Shown here: positions 50,401 to 59,971 of the stretch, piece by piece
How the letters are laid out: each line of letters opens with the position of its first letter
How positions within the stretch are numbered: position 1 is the stretch's first letter
Origin: Eunapius fragilis
Taxonomy: Eukaryota > Porifera > Demospongiae > Spongillida > Spongillidae
Reading direction: 5' to 3'
Length of the DNA stretch: 64,000 nt
NCBI GenBank assembly: GCA_963681505.1
Contig: OY811971.1
Location: 3,295,278 to 3,359,277 of the forward strand
Made by a program: the position numbers and the translations under genes
Notes under the pieces: generated by a model
Databases searched by the model: none
What the model was told of the DNA's origin: nothing
Seen by the model: the letters and a program-made list of their open reading frames with translations, nothing else

Positions 50401-51377
50401 ACACAAAGCACACACCATGTACACACAAAGCACACACCATGTACACACAAGGCACTCACACCATGTACACACAAAGCACACACCATGTACACACAAGGCA
50501 CTCACACCATGTACACACAAAGCACACACCATGTACACACAAAGCACACACCATGTACACACAAAGCACACACCATGTACACACTGGGCACACACACCAT
50601 GTACACACAAAGCACACACACCATGTACACACAAAGCACACACCATGTACACACAAAGCACTCACACCATGTACACTCAAAGCACACACCATGTACACAC
50701 AAAGCACACACCATGTACACACAAAGCACACACCATGTACTAACAAGGCACTCACACCATGTACACACAAAGCACACACCATGTACACACAAGGCACTCA
50801 CACCATGTACACACAAAGCACACACCATGTACACACAAAGCACACACCATGTACACACTGGGCACACACACCATGTACACACAAAGCACACACACCATGT
50901 ACACACAAGGCACACACCATGTACACACAAAGCACACACCATGTACACACAAAGCACACACCATGTACACACAAAGCACTCACCATGTACACACAAAGCA
51001 CACACCATGTACACACAAGGCACTCACACCATGTACACACAAAGCACACACCATGTACACACAAGGCACTCACACCATGTACACACAAAGCACACACCAT
51101 GTACACACAAAGCACACACCATGTACACACTGGGCACACACACCATGTACACACAAAGCACACACACCATGTACACACAAGGCACACACCATGTACACAC
51201 AAAGCACACACCATGTACACACAAAGCACTCACACCATGTACACACAAGGCACACACCATGTACACACAAAGCACACACACCATGTACACACAAGGCACA
51301 CACCATGTACACACAAAGCACACACCATGTACACACAAAGCACTCACCATGTACACACAAAGCACTCACCATGTACA
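47486..51377. repeat. 3.9-kb minisatellite (22/24-bp units)
   Basis: About 170 units of CACCATGTACACACAAAGCA with CA, CTCA or CACA linkers and AAAG/AAGG variants, some with CTGGGCA. Runs of variant units recur in the same order, which shows higher-order block duplication. No stop occurs in several frames, so frames of 1100-1390 codons span it on the plus strand and shorter CVHGVSAL-type frames on the minus strand; composition (THTMYTQS) is pure repeat and not a protein gene. Confidence 0.95.
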
Positions 51378-52503
51378 TGTACGAGGGCACGTGTTGACAT
51401 CTTCCATAACGCGCGCACCCCTAATGGCATCGAAGCACATATTCGCAAGACAAAGTAAAACCGTACTCCATAAGAGTACAGACCAAGCTGTTGTGGCGGT
51501 AGAATCATCCACGGCACTAAATAGAATTATCAATTTTCAATGCTCGGATGTTTTCGATAAAGCACCCTTCCCCGAGAGAACAAAATGGTTCTCACATACT
51601 TAATATGCCTCTGATATACTTACTTTTCAATACTGTAACATCTGTTTCACCCTGCTCGCGTCACATCGTCCATGTATTACTTAGTAAAGCCAGTCCGTCT
51701 CTTTCGAATATTATGATACCTGCTCTTGGTGTGATTCCTACATCGGATCTCCGGTCGGAAGGCACTAGCGATCGAATAGCTGTTCTACCCATCTGACCGA
51801 TTTCAAACATTTGCATTATTCAAACGTTATCACGCGTTATCACGAGTCAGTCACACGATATCTAAATACGCATTTCATTCCGCGGTTTTCGTGGTTACGT
51901 TAATTATACGTTACGTAATTCTCCATATAATGCTATAGCAACGTTCGGCGTGCGCCGACATGTGTCCAAAACGTGTTGTGAACATAGTGACACGAAAGTA
52001 TAAGTGTAGCTAGTCTTAACATACCTGAGCAGCTCCATGGCAACCAACAGCTCCTCCATGGCCAACCACTTCATACTTCCTCCATATGAGCTTTTTTAAA
52101 AAAAAATTTGAACTTTTTTTTTTTTTTTTTAGGTTTTGTTTTGGAGTGAGGATGATTATGCACACTGCACTGTGCTTTCAGAGCATATCAGTATACCTCA
52201 ATCCTCACCTGCGACATCTCCACTTTCCCTCTTTAAATGTTTAAAAACATCAGTTTGAAAAAAAAACATTGGTAGGGGAGGCATAACCATTCGTGGTAGC
52301 ACCTCAAGTCCAAGTTATACAGTAGCAGAACAATATATGGCTGCTATTGCATGGCTTAGAGCTAACGTTCGATCAGTCCTTGGTCCACTCCTATCCCCAA
52401 ACACCCCAACAAGAAAATTGAACTGTACACGTGTGTGTGTAAACTTTACTGCATTTGAATCATTCTAATTTTAAAAATAAAAATAAACATTGGTTAGAAT
52501 GTG
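51378..52503. other. Intergenic, no gene recognised
   Basis: Between the minisatellite and the LOG gene. The plus-strand frame that leaves the minisatellite continues to 51603 without domain character; a minus-strand stretch at 51650-51795 (VGITPRAGIIIFERDGLALL) is open but unplaced. T-run at 52112-52130. Confidence 0.4.
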
Positions 52504-52919
52504 TTAGAAGGCTTCATTGATTTCTGGGTTTACTGCCTTTGGGAGGGTGCAGCGTCTGCTCAGCTCGTCTACTAGGGCAGCAGGGTCTGGGGACACCACC
52601 ATATCCTCGCTTGAGAATGTCACAAATCCTTCGGCTATTGCAACGTCCATCTGACAATAATTTTGAAAAGGGTGAAAAAATTTAACTTTAAAAGGCCCCA
52701 CTGGTGTACGGAGGAGAGAACCAGCCACTACATTAAGTTGAAGTTCAATGTTACATAACCTCTTACACTTGACACAGTTATGTATTCTCAATAGATTACA
52801 TAAGACATACACTCACAATGCAATGTAAACACAAAGAGTAAACACAAAGAGTAAACATTGAACTGGATAACCAGAATAAATCTAATTTGCCTGGTTCCCT
52901 CCTTGCCAAACCTAACTAA

Positions 52920-52974
<55 letters not shown>

Positions 52975-54371
52975 TATCCTATCATAACCACCTCACTGCA
53001 CATCACCTACCCATTTCAAGAAGTTGTCATAGTAACCGGCCACGTTCAGGAGGCCTACTGGCTTGTTGTGCAGCTGCAGTTTTTTCCAGGTAAGGATCTC
53101 TGTTAGCTCCTCCATGGTGCCCAGACCTCCAGGAAGTGCTATGAACGCATCAGACTTAGAGACACATAAAGCAATTATACACAGGCAATTCATGTTGTAT
53201 AAAATAAAATTAAAAAACATTGAAATATTAATGTTCAATCTCATCATCCTTATTTCAGTTAGTGTACTTAATACAGGACGCACTTTTTTGAACTATATTA
53301 AAGAAGAGTAACTAAGAGCAGCTTGTTTCATTTTCGATTGTACAAAGGTCATTCCTCTTTATCATATGTGAACAGCTAGTTTATACAACTTGTCCACCTA
53401 ATTTAGCAGTAGAAACGGTTTTTTTTTTACAATGACTTTTTAATTAAAGCTACTAAAAAATTATTTTACCAGAAAGCTGTCTGATTGAGCGTTAATTCAG
53501 TTCTTTTCATTGGGAAATCAGGCGTGTGGTTTAAACATTATCAGCAATTGAAGTTTTGTCATGCTTTGAAAGAAATTCATTCATTTTAGATCTTGTAGTC
53601 ATCTCTGTACCTCAGTAAGCATTGTAACATTGGTAGCAAGAAATATGCAATTCAGTGGTACTGCTTTGCCATTCTGATTCGAACTCGACGACTTCGATTT
53701 CCTTACAGATGACTGTGATAAAATTACTTTAGTCATGTGACCAATTCTACAGTACTTTCGATCTACCAAGCTGATGCTTTTTTTTTTTTCATTACCTCCC
53801 TTGTGTAAGGACCATGCTACTTAACTAAGGACAAATAGGAGATTAAACGTTAATTTTTACCAAGCATACATACATGGGTGGATCGTTACCATGGCCACTA
53901 TAACCTCCGCACCGCACTTACCCTATCAAACATCATCTTCTTTCTGGTGTGCATGTCCGGTACCGTAATCTCTTCACAGCCTGAGCTGTAGGCATCGTAC
54001 TCTATAGAGGTAACGATGATGTCAACGTTCGGGGGGGGCCATGGGGGTTATGGGGTCGGGGGGGGGGGGCGACTCAACTCAAGAAAAATTCTGGGATGAT
54101 TCCGGTGATTTTCCCGCCATTGGTGACAACACTGTCGCAGAGTTTTCCAAGCAAACCAAATCTACTTCCTCCGTATACCACGGCTATCTGTTTAGAGGCC
54201 AGGTAAGCACCAAGCTCTATATATAGAATAGGACAAGAAAGTAAACGGAAGGCGTGGGTAGATTACAAATTATCTTGGTGTCTCATCACCTGCTGCTTTG
54301 GCGGCAAATTCAGGGTTCTTTCCTACTTGAGCTCCACAATACACAGTTACTGTTTGCCTATTGTTTGCCAT
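52504..54371 (-). CDS. LOG-family nucleotide phosphoribohydrolase-like protein
   Basis: Five exons, phases agreeing: 54371-54290, 54216-54079, 54001-53922, 53154-53011, 52650-52504; 196 residues, the usual size of the family. Rossmann-like fold hallmarks are all present: [10 protein letters not shown] at residue 9, VVYGGS (~41), [11 protein letters not shown] (~62), then the signature pair [20 protein letters not shown] (~90-108) with GGLGTMEEL, which holds the catalytic Arg and Glu-Glu. Plant and bacterial LOGs release the free base from cytokinin riboside 5'-monophosphate; the animal substrate is unknown (TIGR00730 / lysine decarboxylase-like family by older naming). The GGSRFG variant replaces the more common GGGxxG. 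The exon 2 donor (GTTGAG) is weak. Introns and an animal-like setting argue against contamination. Confidence 0.9.
52922..52974. repeat. (CA)n microsatellite in LOG intron 4
   Basis: About 25 CA units with one TA interruption, 37 bases from the exon 4 donor. Confidence 0.9.
53155..53921. other. LOG intron 3
   Basis: 767 bases, AT-rich, no open frame or element recognised. Confidence 0.6.
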
Positions 54372-54690
54372 TTTTGCACTTGACAGGCTAAAATAATATA
54401 TCTCAGTCTGAACTACACCACGTGACTTCGGATTTAAAAGGACGTCATCCCTATACAGTATGACGAGAGCATGAATTATTGGCCGCGCGGAAAAACGTCA
54501 CGCTATGAATTGAAATAGCTGGCTAAGCAGCCATGTGAATGATATTTCTGACCACGAATTATTAACATTACTAACTAAATATAACAACCATTTTGATATC
54601 ATCAGAAATTTGATTTTTTTCTTAAATGCAGAACTCTTTACCAAATAATTGAACCTGTCATATCATACCCTAGTAGCATATCCTTTCACT

Positions 54691-55034
54691 TCACAGTTCC
54701 CCGTGTGACGATGGAAGCTGATTGGGGGACAAGTGCACTTCCACGGGTGGTGGAGGTGTAGAAGAGATACACTCCGCAGCTGAAGGGTCACATGACTGGG
54801 GTGGAGCAGTCGGGAGTGGCATGTCGGGTGATGGAGGGGGCAGGTCACGTGATGCACCTGGTGATGACGGCAGCTGGTCACCAGGTGTAGGTGGTTCACC
54901 AGCAGGGTGTCCACCGGTGGCTTGCTGTTCCTCCCCAGGGATATCAGCATTGGCTTGTTCCCCAGGGATACCAGGAGTGACCTGTTCCCCAGGGACAGCA
55001 GCATTGGCCTGTTCCACGTTATTTGATACAGGTT
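54691..55034 (-). CDS. Proline-rich open exon between CRELD and LOG
   Basis: A minus-strand frame of about 114 codons after a good acceptor (pyrimidine tract and CCCACAG at 55035-55041), ending in a stop at 54691. It holds internal repeats (PGEQVTPGIPGEQANADIPG) and a Pro-rich tail (STPPPPVEVHLSPNQLPSSH). It lies 300 bases after the CRELD stop and could be an alternative last exon of CRELD replacing the membrane tail, or 3' UTR. No upstream donor was identified. Confidence 0.3.
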
Positions 55035-55330
55035 CTGTGGGAGGAAGGGAGGGGGGTAAGGGAGGGGGAGGAGTAGGAGTACACATGTGAAGATCGTTCG
55101 GCTCCCAACTATTCGCACAATGTCCCCCCTCCTCTCCAAAGAGAAACGAACACCACGTCAATATTCTCCACGTTACATCGCAGCAATAGTGAAAAGAGGG
55201 TTGGCCATTTGGGAATTTGCCACATTAACAGAAAACTGTTTTTTTTAAACAAAAAAAAGTTGAAATTGAAAGTGCCAAAAGAAAGACCATATCACATGAT
55301 GAAAATAATAATAGGATTAAGATTAAGATG

Positions 55331-56592
55331 TCACCCATCACCAGCTGCTTTGAGGGCAACAGCCACTGCAAGGGTTAGCAGCACCATGGATACGAGGAGG
55401 TCCGGGCGGGCATACTTTAACACGCCCAGCAAAAGCACAAACGATCCGACAACATAGTACAACGAGTAACGGTGGTCCTCTCTAATTGTAGGGACATCCT
55501 CGCCGCTTTCTTCAAAATTACCTTTCTTCTTTTTAGACTTGCGTTTCTTCAGGGCACACCTGCCCTTCACCCTGACGTACCCCTCCCTGCAGTTGCACAC
55601 GTGACCACCCTCAAGGTTCCGGCACACCTCCGTATCTGGGTCACATGCTTCCAAGTCGCACTCATTCACATCTGCAATGTGTGGTGTGTGTGTGTGTGTG
55701 TGCATGTGTATGTGTGTATGTGTAAATATGTGTGTACGTGTATACATGTGTGTATATGTGCGCATGTGGGTGAGTGTAAGGTTAGGTGTGAAAGACGAGC
55801 ATTAGAGTTGAGTGGGTGGTCCTTCCCTCTCTCACTCTCCCCCCCCCTCCCCCCCTCTCTCTCTCTTTCACTCACCCACACAGGTCCCGTTCTCCTTCAC
55901 ATAGCCGGCTTTGCACTCAGCACACCCTTCAGGGCCTGGTCCTGAACACGCTAGCAAACAGGAGCTGTGACAACCTAAAAGATGTGTGCGCGTGTACATG
56001 TATGTGTGACATAATTACCTTCAACCCATCGCCCTCATAATACTTGCAACCACTCCATCATCTCTCCCTCCCTCAGTCCCCTCCCCCTCCTCCCTCACCA
56101 GCACACTTGTGGCTGCCTGGAGTGTTCCTGCAGTATGTTCCAACAGCACAGACCACCTCCCCCAATAGGCACTCATCCTTATCTGAAGAGATGGGACTTG
56201 TTACCAATAGCAACCAAACACCATGGTAATGGTGGTAGGGGGGGTCATGGGACCAAGGGGTAGTGTCGGGGCCAAGGAGTAGTGGGGACCAGGGGGTAGT
56301 GTGGGAAGCCAAGGGGTAGTGTGGGGGGCCAAGGGGTAGTGTGGGAGGCCAAGGGAGAGGACTAACCTTCACAGAAGCCATCTTGGGACATGGTGAAGCC
56401 CTGGGCACACGACTGACATTTTGAAGCACCAGGTCCAGAACATCCTCCTTGACAGGATCTGTCGCAGGCTGCAAAGGGTTAAAAGGTACATGAATTCATG
56501 CACGTATGTGTGTGTATTTATGTATGTATGAATGTATGTATGCATGCATTTGGAAGTGTACACACACGCACACACATACACACGCACGCACG

Positions 56593-56667
<75 letters not shown>

Positions 56668-58540
56668 ACAGTACCGTTACAACTATGGCTCCCGGGGATG
56701 TTCGCACAGTACGTCCCTTCTTTGCAGAGGTTAGGGGTGAGTGTGCATTCATCCTTATCTGAACATGTGTGTGCATGTCGTGATGTGGTGTGCATGGAGG
56801 TATGAGAGGAGACAATGTTACACACACACACTCCACCCCTTACCTACACACACTCCACTCACACTCCACCCCTTACCTTCACACACTCCACTCACACCAC
56901 CACCTTACCTACACACACTCCACTCACACCACCACCTTACCTACACACACTCCACTCACACTACCACCTTACCTACACACACTCCGGTATCATCCAGCAT
57001 GTAGCCATCGGCACACTCCCCACACTGGCTGCTGGCTCCGCCCCCACAGGTCTTGCAGGCCGCATTGCAGGCTGGGGAGGAGTTGGAGGAGGGAAGGCCT
57101 ATGACGCCTCACCTTACCAACACACAGGCTAATGTCTCCCCCACCTTACCAACACACAGGCTAATGTCTCCCCCCAACCTTACCAACACACAGGCTAATG
57201 TCTCCCCCCACCTTACCAACACACAGGCTAATGTCTCCCCCCACCTTACCAACACACAGGCTAATGTCTCCCCCAACCTTACCAACACACAGGCTAATGT
57301 CTCCCCCCCACCTTACCAACACACAGGCTAATGTCTCCCCCAACCTTACCAACACACAGGCTAATGTCTCCCCCCCACCTTACCAACACACAGGCTAATG
57401 TCTCCCCCAACCTTACCAACACACAGGGTCATGTCTCCCCCCCACATTACCAACACATAGGCTAATGTCTCCCCCCACCTTACCAACACACAGGCTAATG
57501 TCTCCCCCCACCTTACCAACACACAGGCTAATGTCTCCCCCCACCTTACCAACACACAGGCTAATGTCTCCCCCCACCTTACCAACACACAGGCTAATGT
57601 CTCCCCCAACCTTACCAACACACAGGCTAATGTCTCCCCCCACCTTACCAATACACAGGCTGCCCTCGCTGTAGTAGCCATCTGAACAGGCATCACACGA
57701 GTCTCCGTGGTAACCGGCATTACACGAACATGTTCCCAATCCGTTTTTCTCTTCCTCTCCCTATTTTAAGCACACTCTTTATGCATGCAGTTGAGGAAGG
57801 GGGGAGGCTCCTCACTCTACAGGTGCCGTGTCCACCACATGGCTTCTCTGCTCCACCGGGGCAAGCTAAAGGGAGGTGGGAGGGGGGGGGGGCAAGGGGG
57901 TAAGGGACGAGAGGGAGGGAGATGGTGGGATACTGAGTGTGCTTGTTGGTATGTGTGTTTGGGTACATCATGTATTCATCCACTTACGTTCACAACTTGG
58001 ACCAAAGTGACCAGGTGAACAGCACACTGGGAGGGAAGAGGGTAGGTGATAAGGATGGGGAGGAGGGTGAGTGGTAAGGATGGGGAGGAGGGTGGGTTGT
58101 AAGGACGGGGAGGAGGAGGGTGGTACAGGTGGGGAGGAGTGGCAATGATGGGGAGGGGGAAGGCGACACTAAGATGTCTGGCTCACCATCCAGATGCTTA
58201 AAGCACAGCCACTTCAACAGATCACTCTCACCCTTGTGTCTCCTGCAAGAAGAAATGTCACCACCACCACCCCCCACTCCACCAAGGGACCTCGTTGGAT
58301 TAGTACCCAATCCTCCTCTTCCCTCTTCTTCATCATGCAAGTAAATAAAAACAGTCTCGATTGCAAGGCAACGGGAAACAATAGAACGATTGAAACCTAT
58401 ATTTAGCACGTGTACATTATAAACGTGTTCTGACATTGTTCAGATATATCTCCTTAGCACCCGGACTTATTGAAACTGTGTCGTACATGATAGGCAAGTC
58501 ACAGGTGGGCATGGCACGAGAGACCTCTTCTGGCATAACA

Positions 58541-58584
<44 letters not shown>

Positions 58585-59707
58585 GTGTATGTATGTGTGT
58601 ATGCATGTGTGTGCATGTGTGTGTGTGCATGTGTGTTGGAGGTGTGTGTGTGCATGTGTGTTGGAGGTGTGTGTGTGTGTGCATGTGTGTATATGTACAT
58701 GTGTGTGTGCATGATGGCACATTGTGTGTGTGTATGTGTGGAGCCAGGCAAGATGGCCTGGGTCTGTTACACTGCCGGTTTACTGGTAACAGCCTAGAAA
58801 CATATACACAGTTGCAACATCACATCCCACATTACAACAATGGCATTCCAACGCGACATACACACACCTTTTGGTATTCACCCCCTGCATACAACCTTTG
58901 CGTACCCACAGTGTAAGGACTGGGAGACTTACAGTTTGAACCACCATCTCTCTATGTCGTCTTCGTACGTTGCAGCTAGGTCGTGGCAGTCGTGATCCGA
59001 AGTACTGCACACCTCATCCATGATTTCAACTAGACGGACCTCGCTTGAGGGATAAGCACAGGGTGAAGGGCTGACAGCATATGCTCTAATTATAAGCACA
59101 CATATGCAAAGTGGAGGGGGGTTGAAGATAAGCAGTGTGGTGAATAGGCCTTTGGGGAGGGAGGGAGGGGTGGGGGGGGGGGGGGGCAAAGGACAAAAAA
59201 ATGTTCATGCAAAGAGAAAAACTATGCGAGTGCCCGTTTCCAGGGTTACAGCAATCTGATCGTTCTCTACATGAAACGGGCCTGCTGGTGTGTTAACAGA
59301 TGTGGGCACCAATTAGGGCAACACATCATAAGGGAATGCAGGTTGAGTCCGCTCTCGACATTATCAAGTTGTCGTTTTTTTTTTTTCTTTCACCTGTTTG
59401 AATACGAGCCAAGCTTCTCCTCTTCCCAACTGGTGTCGCCCCCCGCGAAATTCGAGTTTGCAGTGGCTTTGAAGTTCTGTCGAAATGGCAATCCAGCTGT
59501 GTTTTAAAAAAACGACCATGGACTCCCAAAACGGGGTCCAGGAGCGCCCACCTTATCGAACGACTCCACAAAGCTTCTGCACACTTTGCACTGTTGCTTG
59601 GAACCACCGTGGCTACGACCGCCTAAACAGTGCTGCGATACGATTGCTAACGTCAGAAGTACCGTTACCCAGGTTCTTAAGCTTCCAGCCATGTCGGCCC
59701 TGGACAT
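55331..59707 (-). CDS. CRELD: CRELD: cysteine-rich with EGF-like domains, ER membrane type
   Basis: CRELD proteins are ER-resident folding/isomerase-like factors. Exons, all in phase: 59707-59552, 59476-59394, 59043-58933, 58242-58187, 58026-57988, 57865-57816, 57748-57649, 57071-56973, 56758-56675, 56468-56367, 56182-56099, 55974-55876, 55671-55331; 467 residues. A signal peptide (TWVTVLLTLAIVSQHCLG) precedes a CKVC motif with FVESF, then the family block NFAGGDTSWEEEKLGSY and SEVRLVEIMDEVC. Next come VCCSPGHFGPSC, a furin-like/EGF series (ACPGGAEKPCGGHGTC, CSCNAGYHGDSC), two Ca-binding EGF repeats (DKDEC...) alternating with CxxxCxxC modules, and DVNECD. The end carries a KKRKSKKKK cluster and two membrane helices, as in CRELD1. 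Exon 7's acceptor (GAAGAG) lacks a clean pyrimidine tract. Shares its promoter with HSP90B1. Confidence 0.92.
56581..56662. repeat. (CA)n microsatellite in CRELD intron 9
   Basis: About 40 CA units with some CG variants, close to the exon 9 donor at 56674. Confidence 0.9.
56826..56972. repeat. Minisatellite built from the CRELD exon 8 splice donor
   Basis: About four ~34-base units, on the gene strand GGAGTGTGTGTAG|GTAAGGTGGTGGTGTGAGT, directly after exon 8, whose own end reads GGAGTGTGTGTAG|GTAAGG. Each unit repeats the last ~13 exon bases and the donor. Confidence 0.85.
57110..57648. repeat. Minisatellite built from the CRELD exon 7 splice donor
   Basis: About 16 units of ~33 bases. On the gene strand each reads AGCCTGTGTGTTG|GTAAGGT followed by GGGGGGAGACATT; exon 7 itself ends GCCTGTGTATTG|GTAAGGT. 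So every unit carries a copy of the exon end and donor, and also a TTAG that could act as an acceptor 11 bases earlier. The array fills nearly all of intron 7. Confidence 0.9.
58543..58720. repeat. (GT)n and GTGTGCAT microsatellite cluster in CRELD intron 3
   Basis: Pure GT run, then GTAT and GTGTGCAT repeats and a duplicated TGTGTTGGAGG unit. Confidence 0.85.
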
Positions 59708-59822
59708 TTCTAACCACGTAGTATGGTAATTTAATTTGTTTAGGTTTCTCAGTATTAAATACAGTGGTGCGACGTGGTAAAGTGGTTTTTTTTTTTTGTT
59801 ATGGGTTTCCCGGGAGCACCGT

Positions 59823-59841
59823 CCAATCAGATTTAACCACG
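59823..59841 (+). promoter_or_regulatory. ER stress response element 1 (CCAAT-N9-CCACG)
   Basis: Exact match to the vertebrate ERSE consensus bound by NF-Y (CCAAT) and ATF6/XBP1 (CCACG), spacer of exactly nine bases (CAGATTTAA). Confidence 0.85.
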
Positions 59842-59862
59842 CCGCGCGTTCTGCAAAAGCAG

Positions 59863-59881
59863 CCAATCAATTTCTTCCACG
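59863..59881 (+). promoter_or_regulatory. ER stress response element 2 (CCAAT-N9-CCACG)
   Basis: Second exact match, spacer CAATTTCTT, same orientation, 40 bases (about four helical turns) after the first. Confidence 0.85.
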
Positions 59882-59971
59882 CGGTAACCAATTTGCCCAC
59901 CGGTGCGCGTATATTTCCGCCAAAACGCGACTCTTTCGTTACTGGTGTTCGATCGGCATATTGCGAGGACC

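Larger units (their letters stand above)
59708..59971. promoter_or_regulatory. Bidirectional CRELD / HSP90B1 promoter
   Basis: Only 264 bases separate the two start codons. It contains two perfect ER-stress elements (59823-59841 and 59863-59881), a third CCAAT box at 59888, and a TATA-like GTATATTT at 59910. Both genes act in ER protein folding, so a shared promoter would give joint induction. Confidence 0.8.

Noticed and set aside
47403-51603. Open frames of 1351, 1106 and 1392 codons
   Set aside because: They lie on the 22/24-bp minisatellite; the residues are pure repeat translation and three frames are open at once.
54722-55090. Gly/Ser-rich plus-strand frame
   Set aside because: Antisense shadow of the proline-rich minus-strand frame, which has the better splice context.
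57053-57739. CRISPR-like regular array
   Set aside because: Direct repeats without unique spacers, in a eukaryotic intron; it is a minisatellite.
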